The position numbers were made by a program, and so were the translations under genes. A DNA stretch of 40,286 nucleotides from Algoriphagus faecimaris (GTDB taxonomy: Bacteria; Bacteroidota; Bacteroidia; Cytophagales; Cyclobacteriaceae). Position 1 is the first letter of the stretch; every line of letters begins with the position of its first letter. Below, one piece after another: positions 14,481 to 22,076 of this stretch. A model generated the notes under the pieces. It was not told the origin of the DNA, searched no databases, and saw nothing but the letters and a program-made list of their open reading frames with translations. The DNA lies in the NCBI RefSeq assembly GCF_900101705.1, contig NZ_FNAC01000043.1:1-40286 (forward strand), written 5' to 3'.

Positions 14481-15605
14481 ATGAAATATTTAAATTTTGG
14501 TTTAATTCTAGTATTTGCACTATGTGTTAGCTCCTGTAGTACTGATAGTGAAGTGTCGGACTCATCAATATATATTAATTTAGAAAATGTTGAAAAAACA
14601 AATTGGGAAGATATTTTTGATGACATAGAGGTGATCCCTCTGGAATTTACTTCAGAGTCTATGTTGGTTAATATTCATAAGATATTGATGCTGGATGGAG
14701 ATTATATTTTGTTTGATAAGGATCAATCCGTTGTTTATAAGTTTGATTCAAAAGGAAAGTATTTATCAAAATTAGATAAGTTAGGCAGTGCACCTGGAGA
14801 ATATCAAAGTCTCTACGACATGCTTATCAATCCTTATACAAATAATATTGAACTTTTATCTCCAACGGGCTCAATTTATACCTATAACAAGGATTTTGAA
14901 TGGATCGAGACTATTGATATAGAGGGTGTGAGAAGTGTTCATAAATTTGAATATTATGCAGAGGATATTATTGCCTTATTCAGTAATGATAACAGGCTTG
15001 AATCCAATTTCCTTTTGTACTCCACGAAGGAGAATAGATTAATTAAAAAGATTAAGTTTGAGCCTTCAGTTTTTGAAATTAACCAAATTATGATGCTTGG
15101 TAATCCATTAATTCATACAGGTGAGGATTTACTTTATTGTATTCCATTTTCAAATAAAGTCAATACAATGGATATTAATGGTGTTAAGTCAAAGTATATC
15201 TGGGATTTTGGAAAGTATAATTTTGATGCAAAGGATTTAAACTCGAATAGTTCAAGAGATGAGGTTCTAGAAGTTATGAGCTATAATGCCAAAAATAATT
15301 TCTCCACTTTCTATAATTATACCGAAAATGCTAAGCTTGTTTTTGCTCAGTTTATTTTCAAAAATAAATTTTGCTCTATGGTTTTTGCAAAAGAGTCAGG
15401 AGAGTATAGGGTCATTAATGATTTTATGCCAACTGAAACAATATCATTGGTTGAAAACAGCTTAGTCTCTTATACTCATATAGACCAACTAAATAAAATT
15501 CTGGAAAGTAACCCAAAAGGGAGCTATGGTGATTTAAGTTTACTGAGGAGTGAGTTTGAGAATAATCCATTTCTTTTGGTATATAGGTTTAAGAGTATAT
15601 ACTAG
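14481..15605 (+). CDS. Six-bladed beta-propeller lipoprotein, cassette 5
   Basis: 374 residues with a lipoprotein signal, MKYLNFGLILVFALCVSSC, Cys at 19. The mature part contains NWEDIFDDIEVIPLEFT near residue 40, the typical entry into blade one, and LGSAPGEYQSLYDM near residues 100-113. The composition is AT-richer than the sulfur genes that follow. It is the last gene of the array and ends before a 21-bp palindrome upstream of the Rrf2 gene. Ligand unknown. Confidence 0.78.
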   Translation: MKYLNFGLILVFALCVSSCSTDSEVSDSSIYINLENVEKTNWEDIFDDIEVIPLEFTSESMLVNIHKILMLDGDYILFDKDQSVVYKFDSKGKYLSKLDKLGSAPGEYQSLYDMLINPYTNNIELLSPTGSIYTYNKDFEWIETIDIEGVRSVHKFEYYAEDIIALFSNDNRLESNFLLYSTKENRLIKKIKFEPSVFEINQIMMLGNPLIHTGEDLLYCIPFSNKVNTMDINGVKSKYIWDFGKYNFDAKDLNSNSSRDEVLEVMSYNAKNNFSTFYNYTENAKLVFAQFIFKNKFCSMVFAKESGEYRVINDFMPTETISLVENSLVSYTHIDQLNKILESNPKGSYGDLSLLRSEFENNPFLLVYRFKSIY

Positions 15606-15671
15606 TTTCCGTCTATCATCAGTAATTATTCGGCTGTGATTTCACCCCTGATTTATTGTATTATTTACAAA

Positions 15672-15692
15672 AGCCTAGTACGGTACTAGGCT
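15672..15692. promoter_or_regulatory. Perfect 21-bp palindrome upstream of the Rrf2-type regulator gene
   Basis: AGCCTAGTAC (15672-15681), a central G, and GTACTAGGCT (15683-15692) form a perfect dyad 27 nt before the ATG. Rrf2 dimers bind dyads and often regulate themselves, so this may be an operator. It could instead be a terminator for cassette 5, but no T-run follows directly. TATTTTTG at 15709-15716 matches the -7 consensus but is only 3 nt from the ATG. Confidence 0.45.
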
Positions 15693-15719
15693 ATTCCAAG
15701 AATTGGGTTATTTTTGTCT

Positions 15720-16133
15720 ATGCTTTCCAAAAAGACCAAATATGCCCTTCATGCCCTCACTTATCTCGGCAAGCATCGGGATGAAAAAACCGTTCTGATT
15801 CATGATATCGCCGAGGAGCATGGGATTTCCCATAAGTTTTTGGAGAATATTCTGCTCGAGCTCAAGAAGGCCGGTATCCTCGGTAGTAAAAAAGGAAAAG
15901 GCGGGGGCTACTATTTGATCAAGGAACCTAAGGATATCCCGCTTTCCAAAGTCATCCGTCTCCTTGATGGACCCATTGCTTTGCTCCCCTGTGTCAGCCT
16001 CAATTATTACGAACCCTGCTCTGAATGTAAGGATGAAGCCACTTGCGGCATCAATAAGGTGATGATTCAGGTTCGTGATGAGACGCTTAAAATACTGGAA
16101 AACAAGACCTTAGAAGATATTTTAAAAACTTAA
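15720..16133 (+). CDS. Rrf2-family transcriptional regulator
   Basis: 137 residues from the ATG at 15720; an in-frame TTG at 15714 would add two residues. The N-terminal winged helix shows LSKKTKYALHALTYL and IAEEHGISHKFLENILLELK, and the wing ends in KGKGGGYYL, typical of Rrf2. The C-terminal part has a Cys cluster, C-x8-C-x2-C-x5-C (about residues 98-117), which could hold an Fe-S cluster as in IscR/NsrR, though with different spacing. Placed first before the sulfate assimilation genes, it probably controls them in response to sulfur or Fe-S status, comparable to CymR. The ligand is inferred. Confidence 0.85.
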   Translation: MLSKKTKYALHALTYLGKHRDEKTVLIHDIAEEHGISHKFLENILLELKKAGILGSKKGKGGGYYLIKEPKDIPLSKVIRLLDGPIALLPCVSLNYYEPCSECKDEATCGINKVMIQVRDETLKILENKTLEDILKT

Positions 16134-16155
16134 CAAAATTTTTTCCCCATAAAGT

Positions 16156-16186
16156 CTATAAAAAAGATAGGGTTTATATACTTTTG
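16156..16186 (+). promoter_or_regulatory. Candidate promoter and dyad for the sulfur operon
   Basis: TACTTTTG (16179-16186) matches the TAnnTTTG -7 consensus exactly, 22 nt before the DUF2061 ATG. No good TTTG lies at the expected distance upstream; instead the inverted repeat CTAT-N7-ATAG (16156-16170) occupies that place. This suits a promoter under control of a dimeric regulator such as the neighbouring Rrf2 protein. Confidence 0.4.
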
Positions 16187-16208
16187 CTTTCACAATTCGT
16201 GAAAACGC

Positions 16209-16487
16209 ATGATTCTAGACCAACCACTCAAGAAGGTATTCGAAACCAAGCCCGGGAAAGACAGCAATCTGAAAAGCTTGCTGAAGTCCATTTCCTGGCG
16301 AATCGTCGGAACCTTGGACACTATCATTATTTCATTCATCATCACCGGTCAATTGACTATGGCCTTGTCTATCGGTTCAGTAGAGGTAGTTTCCAAGATT
16401 CTACTTTACTACCTCCATGAGCGGGTCTGGGAGTCCGCCACCAAAACCAAAACAGCAGATGCAGAAAAAGAATATGCAAGATCTTGA
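16209..16487 (+). CDS. DUF2061 small membrane protein
   Basis: 92 residues. After a charged N-terminus comes SLLKSISWRIVGTLDTIIIS, followed by FIITGQLTMALSIGSVEVVSKILLYYLHERVW, giving two hydrophobic segments (about residues 31-47 and 50-69) with the W-R and HERVW features of DUF2061 proteins. This family is often encoded next to cysteine biosynthesis genes, so a role linked to sulfate uptake or assimilation is likely but unproven. It overlaps the start of cysH, suggesting translational coupling. Confidence 0.8.
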   Translation: MILDQPLKKVFETKPGKDSNLKSLLKSISWRIVGTLDTIIISFIITGQLTMALSIGSVEVVSKILLYYLHERVWESATKTKTADAEKEYARS

Positions 16488-17160
16488 GCAGCGATTGGAG
16501 CAGTTGACTGCGGGAGACGGCTTGGCGCTGATTGCAGACCTTTTTCCGGGGAAAGCGGTTTTTTCTACCTCCCTCGGACAAGAGGATCAGGTGATCACGC
16601 AATTGATCGCTTCTCAGAATCTCCCGATTCAGATCTTTTCTCTGGATACGGGCAGGTTGTTTCCGGAAACCTTGGAGCTCTTGGCCCGAACTGAAAGCAA
16701 ATACAAAACCCGTATCAAAGTCTATTATCCCGAGCGGGAGTCTGTCGAAAGTTTGGTGACAGATATCGGAATCAATGGCTTTTATGAGTCAGTCGAAAAC
16801 CGTAAATCCTGCTGCTATGTACGCAAAGTGGAGCCCTTGAAAAGAGCGCTAGCTGGCAATGAGGTCTGGGTAACAGGTCTTCGTGCCGAGCAAAGTGCCA
16901 ATCGAAACTCGATGAAACGCATCGAATGGGATGAGGCTAATCAGATTTTAAAATATAACCCACTAATGGATTGGTCTTTTGACCAGATGACAGCCTACAT
17001 CGAAGAGCATAAGGTCCCTTATAATCCCCTTCATGATAAAGGATTTATCAGCATTGGTTGCGCTCCTTGCACTCGAGCAATTCTCCCCGGAGAAGATGCT
17101 CGCGCCGGAAGATGGTGGTGGGAAGAATCCAAAAAAGAGTGTGGGTTGCATGCCAAATAA
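16474..17160 (+). CDS. cysH: Adenylylsulfate (APS) reductase, CysH family
   Basis: About 228 residues from the ATG at 16474, which has a purine-rich stretch before it; the ATG at 16459 is an alternative. Both overlap the DUF2061 gene. The nucleotide-binding FSTSLGQEDQV motif lies near residues 31-41. The paired Cys KSCCYVRKVEPL and the late GCAPC form the four-Cys [4Fe-4S] set that marks APS-type reductases, and KECGLH near the C-terminus holds the catalytic Cys. The enzyme reduces APS to sulfite with thioredoxin. With no APS kinase in the cluster, direct APS use fits. Confidence 0.93.
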   Translation: MQDLEQRLEQLTAGDGLALIADLFPGKAVFSTSLGQEDQVITQLIASQNLPIQIFSLDTGRLFPETLELLARTESKYKTRIKVYYPERESVESLVTDIGINGFYESVENRKSCCYVRKVEPLKRALAGNEVWVTGLRAEQSANRNSMKRIEWDEANQILKYNPLMDWSFDQMTAYIEEHKVPYNPLHDKGFISIGCAPCTRAILPGEDARAGRWWWEESKKECGLHAK

Positions 17161-17204
17161 GACTTTAGACGCAAGACAATAGATGCAGGAAATTCGTGTT
17201 GACG

Positions 17205-17331
17205 TCACTGCGAGGAGGAACGACGAAGCAGTCTCCCAATTAGGGAAATAATGGCTGAGATTGCTTCGGGGCCGCCAGAAAATTAATAAATGTATTAAGT
17301 ATCAGTTTGGCCCCTCGCAATGACGGCCAAA
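17205..17331. repeat. Intercistronic inverted repeat element (GTCATTGCGAGG type)
   Basis: GACGTCACTGCGAGGAGG near 17209 and CCCTCGCAATGACGG near 17312 form inverted ends around a 125-bp element with internal GACGAAGCAGTCTC / GAGATTGCTTCG arms. Elements of this appearance are common between genes in Bacteroidota. A half copy lies at 18263-18330. It lies between cysH and cysD and would fold in the transcript. Confidence 0.7.
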
Positions 17332-17356
17332 CTCTTAAATAAAAATCGTAAATTCT

Positions 17357-18256
17357 ATGTCAAACCTATTTATACCTAATCCCAAAGAAGCAGAATCTAT
17401 CCACATTATCCGTGAAGTTGCGGCGCAGTTTGAGCGTCCGGTTCTGCTTTTTTCTGGGGGTAAAGATTCCATCACCTTGGTGAGATTGGCACAAAAAGCC
17501 TTTTTTCCCGCTAAAATCCCTTTTCCACTTTTGCATGTGGATACTGGGCATAATTTTCCGGAGACCATCGAGTTCCGGGATCAACTTGTCAAGGAACTGG
17601 GCTTGGAGTTGATCGTTCGAAAGGTGCAGGATTCCATCGATCAGGGTAAAGTTCGCGAAGAAAAAGGGCGCTATGCCAGCCGAAATACTCTTCAGACTAC
17701 TACACTGCTTGATGCGATCGAGGAGTTCAAATTTGACGTCTGTATCGGAGGGGCTAGACGCGATGAAGAAAAAGCCCGGGCCAAAGAGCGGGTATTTTCC
17801 GTGAGGGATGATTTTGGCCAATGGGACGAAAAAAATCAGCGACCCGAGCTCTTTGACATGCTCAACGGTAAAATCCAGGTGGGACAAAATGTGCGCGTGT
17901 TTCCGATATCTAATTGGACCGAGTTGGACGTTTGGGAATATATCCGCACCGAAAACATTGCGATTCCAAGCATCTACTTTGCCCATAAGCGGGAGGTGTT
18001 TTTCCGTGATGGGTTGATCTGGACGGCTAATGAACATGTGTACCGAGAGCCGCATGAGGAAGTCACCGAAAAGTGGGTTCGATTCAGAACGGTCGGAGAT
18101 ATGACTTGTACCGCTGCGGTGCTTTCAGAGGCGGTGAGTTTGGATGATGTGGTCAATGAAATTCGCCAATCGACCCTTTCTGAGCGAGGTGCGCGGATTG
18201 ATGACAAGCGCTCCGAGGCTGCCATGGAGACCAGGAAGAAAGTGGGATATTTTTGA
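17357..18256 (+). CDS. cysD: Sulfate adenylyltransferase subunit 2
   Basis: 299 residues, close to the usual 300. The PP-loop motif LLFSGGKDSITLVRLAQKAF (about residues 31-50) binds ATP, and GGARRDEEKARAKERVFS (about residues 130-147) is characteristic of CysD. With CysN it makes APS and pyrophosphate from ATP and sulfate in the cytoplasm. The start MSNLFIPNPKEAESIHIIRE fits the family. It is separated from cysH by about 195 nt of repeat and from cysN by about 230 nt, so an operon is likely but its spacing has been loosened by repeats. Confidence 0.96.
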   Translation: MSNLFIPNPKEAESIHIIREVAAQFERPVLLFSGGKDSITLVRLAQKAFFPAKIPFPLLHVDTGHNFPETIEFRDQLVKELGLELIVRKVQDSIDQGKVREEKGRYASRNTLQTTTLLDAIEEFKFDVCIGGARRDEEKARAKERVFSVRDDFGQWDEKNQRPELFDMLNGKIQVGQNVRVFPISNWTELDVWEYIRTENIAIPSIYFAHKREVFFRDGLIWTANEHVYREPHEEVTEKWVRFRTVGDMTCTAAVLSEAVSLDDVVNEIRQSTLSERGARIDDKRSEAAMETRKKVGYF

Positions 18257-18486
18257 TTTGGAGCGTCATTGCGAGAAGGAGGAACAGCCTGCCCCGTACG
18301 AATGTCGGGGACGACGAAGCAATCTTTAAATTAAAATAGAAACACAATTGAAATATAATGGAAATAGCTCCCTCAAGCGGGACGAAATACTTGGCTTGAA
18401 CCGATGGCTAATCTTTCGCCGAACGCAGTGAGGCTTATTTCAATCTATTTCGACTTATTTCAACCGTATTTGAAAAAGATAATATA
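18257..18486. repeat. Intercistronic repeats between cysD and cysN
   Basis: A half copy of the GTCATTGCGAG element (18263-18330), with an inserted CCCCGTACGAATGTCGGGG hairpin, is followed by a GAAATA-type element (18345-18475). The latter has ATTGAAATATAATGGAAATA at its left and inverted TATTTCAACCGTATTT at its right. No coding content. Confidence 0.7.
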
Positions 18487-19746
18487 ATGAATATACAAAA
18501 CCGAAAACTCATCAAAATCGCAACTGCAGGATCTGTGGATGATGGTAAAAGTACCCTGATCGGGAGATTGTTGTACGATACACATTCCTTGACTACCGAT
18601 AAGATTGAGGCGATCGAAAGAAGCTCCCGGCAGCGGGGTTACGATTATCTGGATTTTTCCCTAGCTACTGATGGATTGGTCGCCGAGCGGGAGCAGGGGA
18701 TCACCATCGATGTGGCCCATATTTATTTCAATACGGATAAGACCAACTTCATCGTGGCTGATACACCGGGACACGTAGAGTACACCCGAAACATGGTAAC
18801 TGGAGCTTCTACCTCACAGGTGGCCATTATTTTGATCGATGCCCGCAAAGGTGTGATTGAGCAGACCTATCGTCACTTTTTTATTGCCAATTTGCTCCGG
18901 ATGAGTCATGTAGTCGTGGCGATCAATAAGATGGATTTGGTAAACTACAGTGAAGATGTGTTTTTTAAAATAAAGGCTGATTTTGATGCCTTAGTGGGCA
19001 AAAGCAATTTTGGCGAAGAGCAGATCACATTTATCCCAGTTTCGGCTTTGAAAGGAGAAAATGTCACGAAAAAGTCGACCGAAATGCCTTGGTATGTCGG
19101 TAATACACTTTTGGACCATTTGGAAGTATTGGAACCTGAGGACTTGCAGGAGAGTACGGCTGCGAGATTTCCGGTACAATTGGTCATCCGACCAAAAACC
19201 GAAGCCTATCATGATTTCCGAGGGTTTTCGGGGAAATTGTATGGGAACTCGCTAACCGTTGGTGACCGCGTGACTGTTTTGCCTTCTGGAAATGAATCGA
19301 AGATCAAAAGCATTCACTTCTTTGATCAGGAATTGGAATCTGCGGCACCGGGTTCCTCTGTGGTCTTAACGTTGACCGATGAGGTGGACTGTAGTCGAGG
19401 AGATATGATTGTGAAAAGCGTAGAGGTACCCAAAAGTGAGAAATCACTTTCTGCCACGATTTGTCAGGTCAATTCCAAGCCCCTACAAGTGGGTCAAAAA
19501 TATACGCTACAGCATGGAGTAAACCGGGTTTTGGCTAAGGTGGATCGAATCGAGGCAAAAGTTTACACTGATTTCTCCGGTTCAGAAGAAACCGATCAAT
19601 TGAAGCTTAATGATATCGGAAAGGTACATTTCCGCCTCAGTAAACCGATTCACTTTGACTCCTATAATGAATCCAAGTCCAATGGGGCTTTTATTCTGAT
19701 TGATGAGGGGAGTTTTGATACGGTTTCGGTGGGATTTATTGAGTAG
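18487..19746 (+). CDS. cysN: Sulfate adenylyltransferase subunit 1 (GTPase)
   Basis: 419 residues. The translation-factor-type GTPase motifs are G1 AGSVDDGKST (residues 14-23), DTPGHVEY (about 92-99), NKMD (about 147-150) and SALKG (about 180). Beta-barrel domains II and III follow. CysN hydrolyses GTP to drive sulfate adenylylation by CysD. The protein is shorter than E. coli CysN and has no C-terminal APS kinase (CysC) domain, consistent with an APS-type reductase pathway. A terminator-like hairpin and a 63-nt structured element follow. Confidence 0.96.
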   Translation: MNIQNRKLIKIATAGSVDDGKSTLIGRLLYDTHSLTTDKIEAIERSSRQRGYDYLDFSLATDGLVAEREQGITIDVAHIYFNTDKTNFIVADTPGHVEYTRNMVTGASTSQVAIILIDARKGVIEQTYRHFFIANLLRMSHVVVAINKMDLVNYSEDVFFKIKADFDALVGKSNFGEEQITFIPVSALKGENVTKKSTEMPWYVGNTLLDHLEVLEPEDLQESTAARFPVQLVIRPKTEAYHDFRGFSGKLYGNSLTVGDRVTVLPSGNESKIKSIHFFDQELESAAPGSSVVLTLTDEVDCSRGDMIVKSVEVPKSEKSLSATICQVNSKPLQVGQKYTLQHGVNRVLAKVDRIEAKVYTDFSGSEETDQLKLNDIGKVHFRLSKPIHFDSYNESKSNGAFILIDEGSFDTVSVGFIE

Positions 19747-19815
19747 TTGATTGAACTGGTCCAAGTCTGAAGACCTTGAACCAATAAATTGTAAAAACTT
19801 TAACCATTGGTGCCT

Positions 19816-19878
19816 AGCGCAAGTCTTCAGATTTACCTGCAGTTGGCAGGCTTACGCTGAACTATTCAGACTTGCGCT
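19816..19878. repeat. 63-nt multi-stem hairpin upstream of the sulfite reductase gene
   Basis: AGCGCAAGTCT (19816-19826) pairs perfectly with AGACTTGCGCT (19868-19878). Nested inside are TCAG/CTGA and CCTGC/GCAGG (19836-19840 with 19846-19850) around AGTTG. It could be a dispersed repeat or a structured leader. A terminator-like hairpin separates it from the next gene. Confidence 0.6.
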
Positions 19879-19900
19879 CAGGACACTAAACTAAAATACA

Positions 19901-19926
19901 AGCCTCGACCAACATCTAGGCTTTTT
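19901..19926 (+). terminator. Terminator upstream of the sulfite reductase gene
   Basis: AGCCT (19901-19905) pairs with AGGCT (19918-19922), followed by TTTT. The stem is short but the T-run is good. If active, sulfite reductase has its own promoter; the hairpin TTTCCC-GATA-GGGAAA (19946-19961) just before the ATG may belong to its regulation. Confidence 0.5.
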
Positions 19927-19976
19927 CTTAGAACCTATAACCTATTTTCCCGATAGGGAAATAAAACTATTACGCT

Positions 19977-22076
19977 ATGCAAAGTTTTCGAACCGAACTT
20001 GAAAACCCCATTGTAGAAAAGGACATCATCGAATTGGATCGGAAAATCGCTCTTTTTCGTGAAGGAAAAATCGATGAGGAAAAATTCCGAAGTCTTCGTC
20101 TCGCCCGTGGAGTCTATGGGCAGAGACAGCAGGGCGTGCAGATGGTTCGTATCAAATTGCCCTACGGACGTGCTACTTCCGCCCAATTGCGGAGAATTTG
20201 TAAGGTATCAGAGGAATATTCCATCGGTCGGCTGCATATCACCACACGCCAGGATATTCAGATTCATTACGTGGGTTTGGATCGGACTCCTGAGCTTTGG
20301 GCAGAATTGGAGCGGGATGATGTCACCATTCGGGAAGCCTGCGGCAATACCGTTAGGAACGTCACGGCTTCCGAAACCGCCGGAATTGATCCCAAGGAAC
20401 CTTTCGATGTGACGCCGTATGCGGATGCGACGTTTAAGTATTTTCTGAGAAATCCAGTATGCCAGGAAATGGGCCGAAAGTTTAAGATGGCTTTTTCCTC
20501 TTCTGATGAGGATACGGGATTGGCCTACATGCATGATTTGGGCTTTATCCCAAAAATCAAAGAAGTGGATGGTCAACAAGTTCGTGGCTTTAAAGTCTTG
20601 CTCGGTGGAGGGTTGGGATCGCAGCCGCGACATGCAGATTTGATCAGCGAGTTTTTGGAGACCGACCAATTGATTCCATTTATCGAAGCGGTATTGCGGA
20701 TTTTTGACCGGCATGGGGAGCGGGCTAGGAGAAATAAGGCAAGGATAAAGTTTTTGATCAAGGATCTTGGGATTGAGACCTTCTTGGATTTGGTGGAAAA
20801 GGAAAAGACAGCGCTTCCGTTTAAATCCTTTTCGCTTGATTTTGAACATGAAGAAGGAAAAACACTCCCCAATCCACCCAATGTAGAGGTCGATTCAGCT
20901 GAGCTGGGACTGGACTTCGAATTGTGGAAGCTGACCAATGTCCTGGAGCAAAAGCAAGAGGGCTATGTTTCGATTGGTGTTCGTGTTCCTTTGGGAGATT
21001 TTTACTTGGATCAAGCCCGGCCTTTGGCAGATTTGGTAGAGAACTATGCAGCAGGGGAAATCCGCTTTACGCTGCGGCAAAATATTCTGATCCGTGATGT
21101 TCGGGAGGATTTGATTCCCTTCTTTTATCAGGAATTGAAAAAAATCAATCTGGCTCAGCGGGGCTACAATTCTCTCGGAGATATCACGGCCTGCCCGGGG
21201 ACGGATACCTGTAATCTGGGAATCGCGAGTTCGACCGGGATAGCCGTGGAGCTGGAAAAAGTAATTCTTGAGGAATATCCGCAATACCTCAAAAATCAGG
21301 ACTTAGTAATCAAAATCTCTGGCTGCATGAATGCCTGTGGTCAGCACAATATGGCTCATATTGGCTTTCAGGGGATGTCCATGCGTGTAGGAAAAACGGT
21401 TTTTCCGGCACTTCAGGTTCTTTTGGGTGGGGGAAATCTTGGAGATGGAAATGGGCGCTTTGCTGATAAAGTAACCAAGATTCCCAGCAAAAGAGGACCT
21501 CAGGCACTTCGGGTTTTGCTGGATGATTTTGAAGAAAATAGAAAAGACTTGGATTTTCTATCCTATTACGATCAGCAGGGGCAAATGTATTTTTATGATT
21601 TGCTGAAGGAATTAGCAGATCCTGCCGGTTTGGAAGATTCGGATCGGATCGATTGGGGAAGAGATGAGAATTATGAGGTAGCAGTCGGGGTTGGGGAATG
21701 TGCCGGAGTGGTGATTGACTTGGTGGCTACTTTGCTTTTGGAGGCCAAAGAAAAGCTCGATTTGGGTCAAGAATCTCTCAAAGAGAATCGATGGTCAGAT
21801 AGCCTTTACCATCATTATGCAGGCTTGATTAATGCTGCGAAAGCACTTTTGCTCAGCGAGGATATCAGCACCAATAGCTACGCGAATATCATCAAGCTAT
21901 TCGATGAAAATTTTGTCGAAAACGGGAAAATACAGCTCGCAGGTTCCTTCGCTGAAAAAGTCTATCAAATCAATGAAAATGAACCATCGGAAGAGTTTGC
22001 GAAAGCTTATGCCAAACAGGCTTTGGAAGTGTATGAGTTGCTGAAACAATACAGAGAAGAGGAGGTGCAGGCATGA
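19977..22076 (+). CDS. sir: Sulfite (nitrite/sulfite) reductase, siroheme, ferredoxin type, with C-terminal extension
   Basis: 699 residues. Two ferredoxin-like and siroheme-binding halves are visible: RRICKVSEEYSIGRLHITTR and TTRQDIQIHYVGL in the first half, FTLRQNILIRDV in the second. The [4Fe-4S]-siroheme Cys set is CPGTDTC (about residues 405-411) and CMNAC (about 450-454). The enzyme reduces sulfite to sulfide by six electrons, probably from ferredoxin, as no cysJ flavoprotein is nearby. Residues from about 565 form an extra helical C-terminal region with a HEPN-like look. It overlaps cobA by 4 nt. Context favours sulfite over nitrite as substrate. Confidence 0.9.
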   Translation: MQSFRTELENPIVEKDIIELDRKIALFREGKIDEEKFRSLRLARGVYGQRQQGVQMVRIKLPYGRATSAQLRRICKVSEEYSIGRLHITTRQDIQIHYVGLDRTPELWAELERDDVTIREACGNTVRNVTASETAGIDPKEPFDVTPYADATFKYFLRNPVCQEMGRKFKMAFSSSDEDTGLAYMHDLGFIPKIKEVDGQQVRGFKVLLGGGLGSQPRHADLISEFLETDQLIPFIEAVLRIFDRHGERARRNKARIKFLIKDLGIETFLDLVEKEKTALPFKSFSLDFEHEEGKTLPNPPNVEVDSAELGLDFELWKLTNVLEQKQEGYVSIGVRVPLGDFYLDQARPLADLVENYAAGEIRFTLRQNILIRDVREDLIPFFYQELKKINLAQRGYNSLGDITACPGTDTCNLGIASSTGIAVELEKVILEEYPQYLKNQDLVIKISGCMNACGQHNMAHIGFQGMSMRVGKTVFPALQVLLGGGNLGDGNGRFADKVTKIPSKRGPQALRVLLDDFEENRKDLDFLSYYDQQGQMYFYDLLKELADPAGLEDSDRIDWGRDENYEVAVGVGECAGVVIDLVATLLLEAKEKLDLGQESLKENRWSDSLYHHYAGLINAAKALLLSEDISTNSYANIIKLFDENFVENGKIQLAGSFAEKVYQINENEPSEEFAKAYAKQALEVYELLKQYREEEVQA

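Noticed and set aside
8669..15605. Toxin-antitoxin interpretation of the small gene + larger gene pairs
   Set aside because: Both products carry export signals (Sec signal and lipobox), and the larger protein is a propeller lipoprotein, unlike intracellular toxin-antitoxin pairs.
17366..18055. 229-codon minus-strand frame opposite cysD
   Set aside because: Opposite strand of a complete, conserved cysD; no family features.
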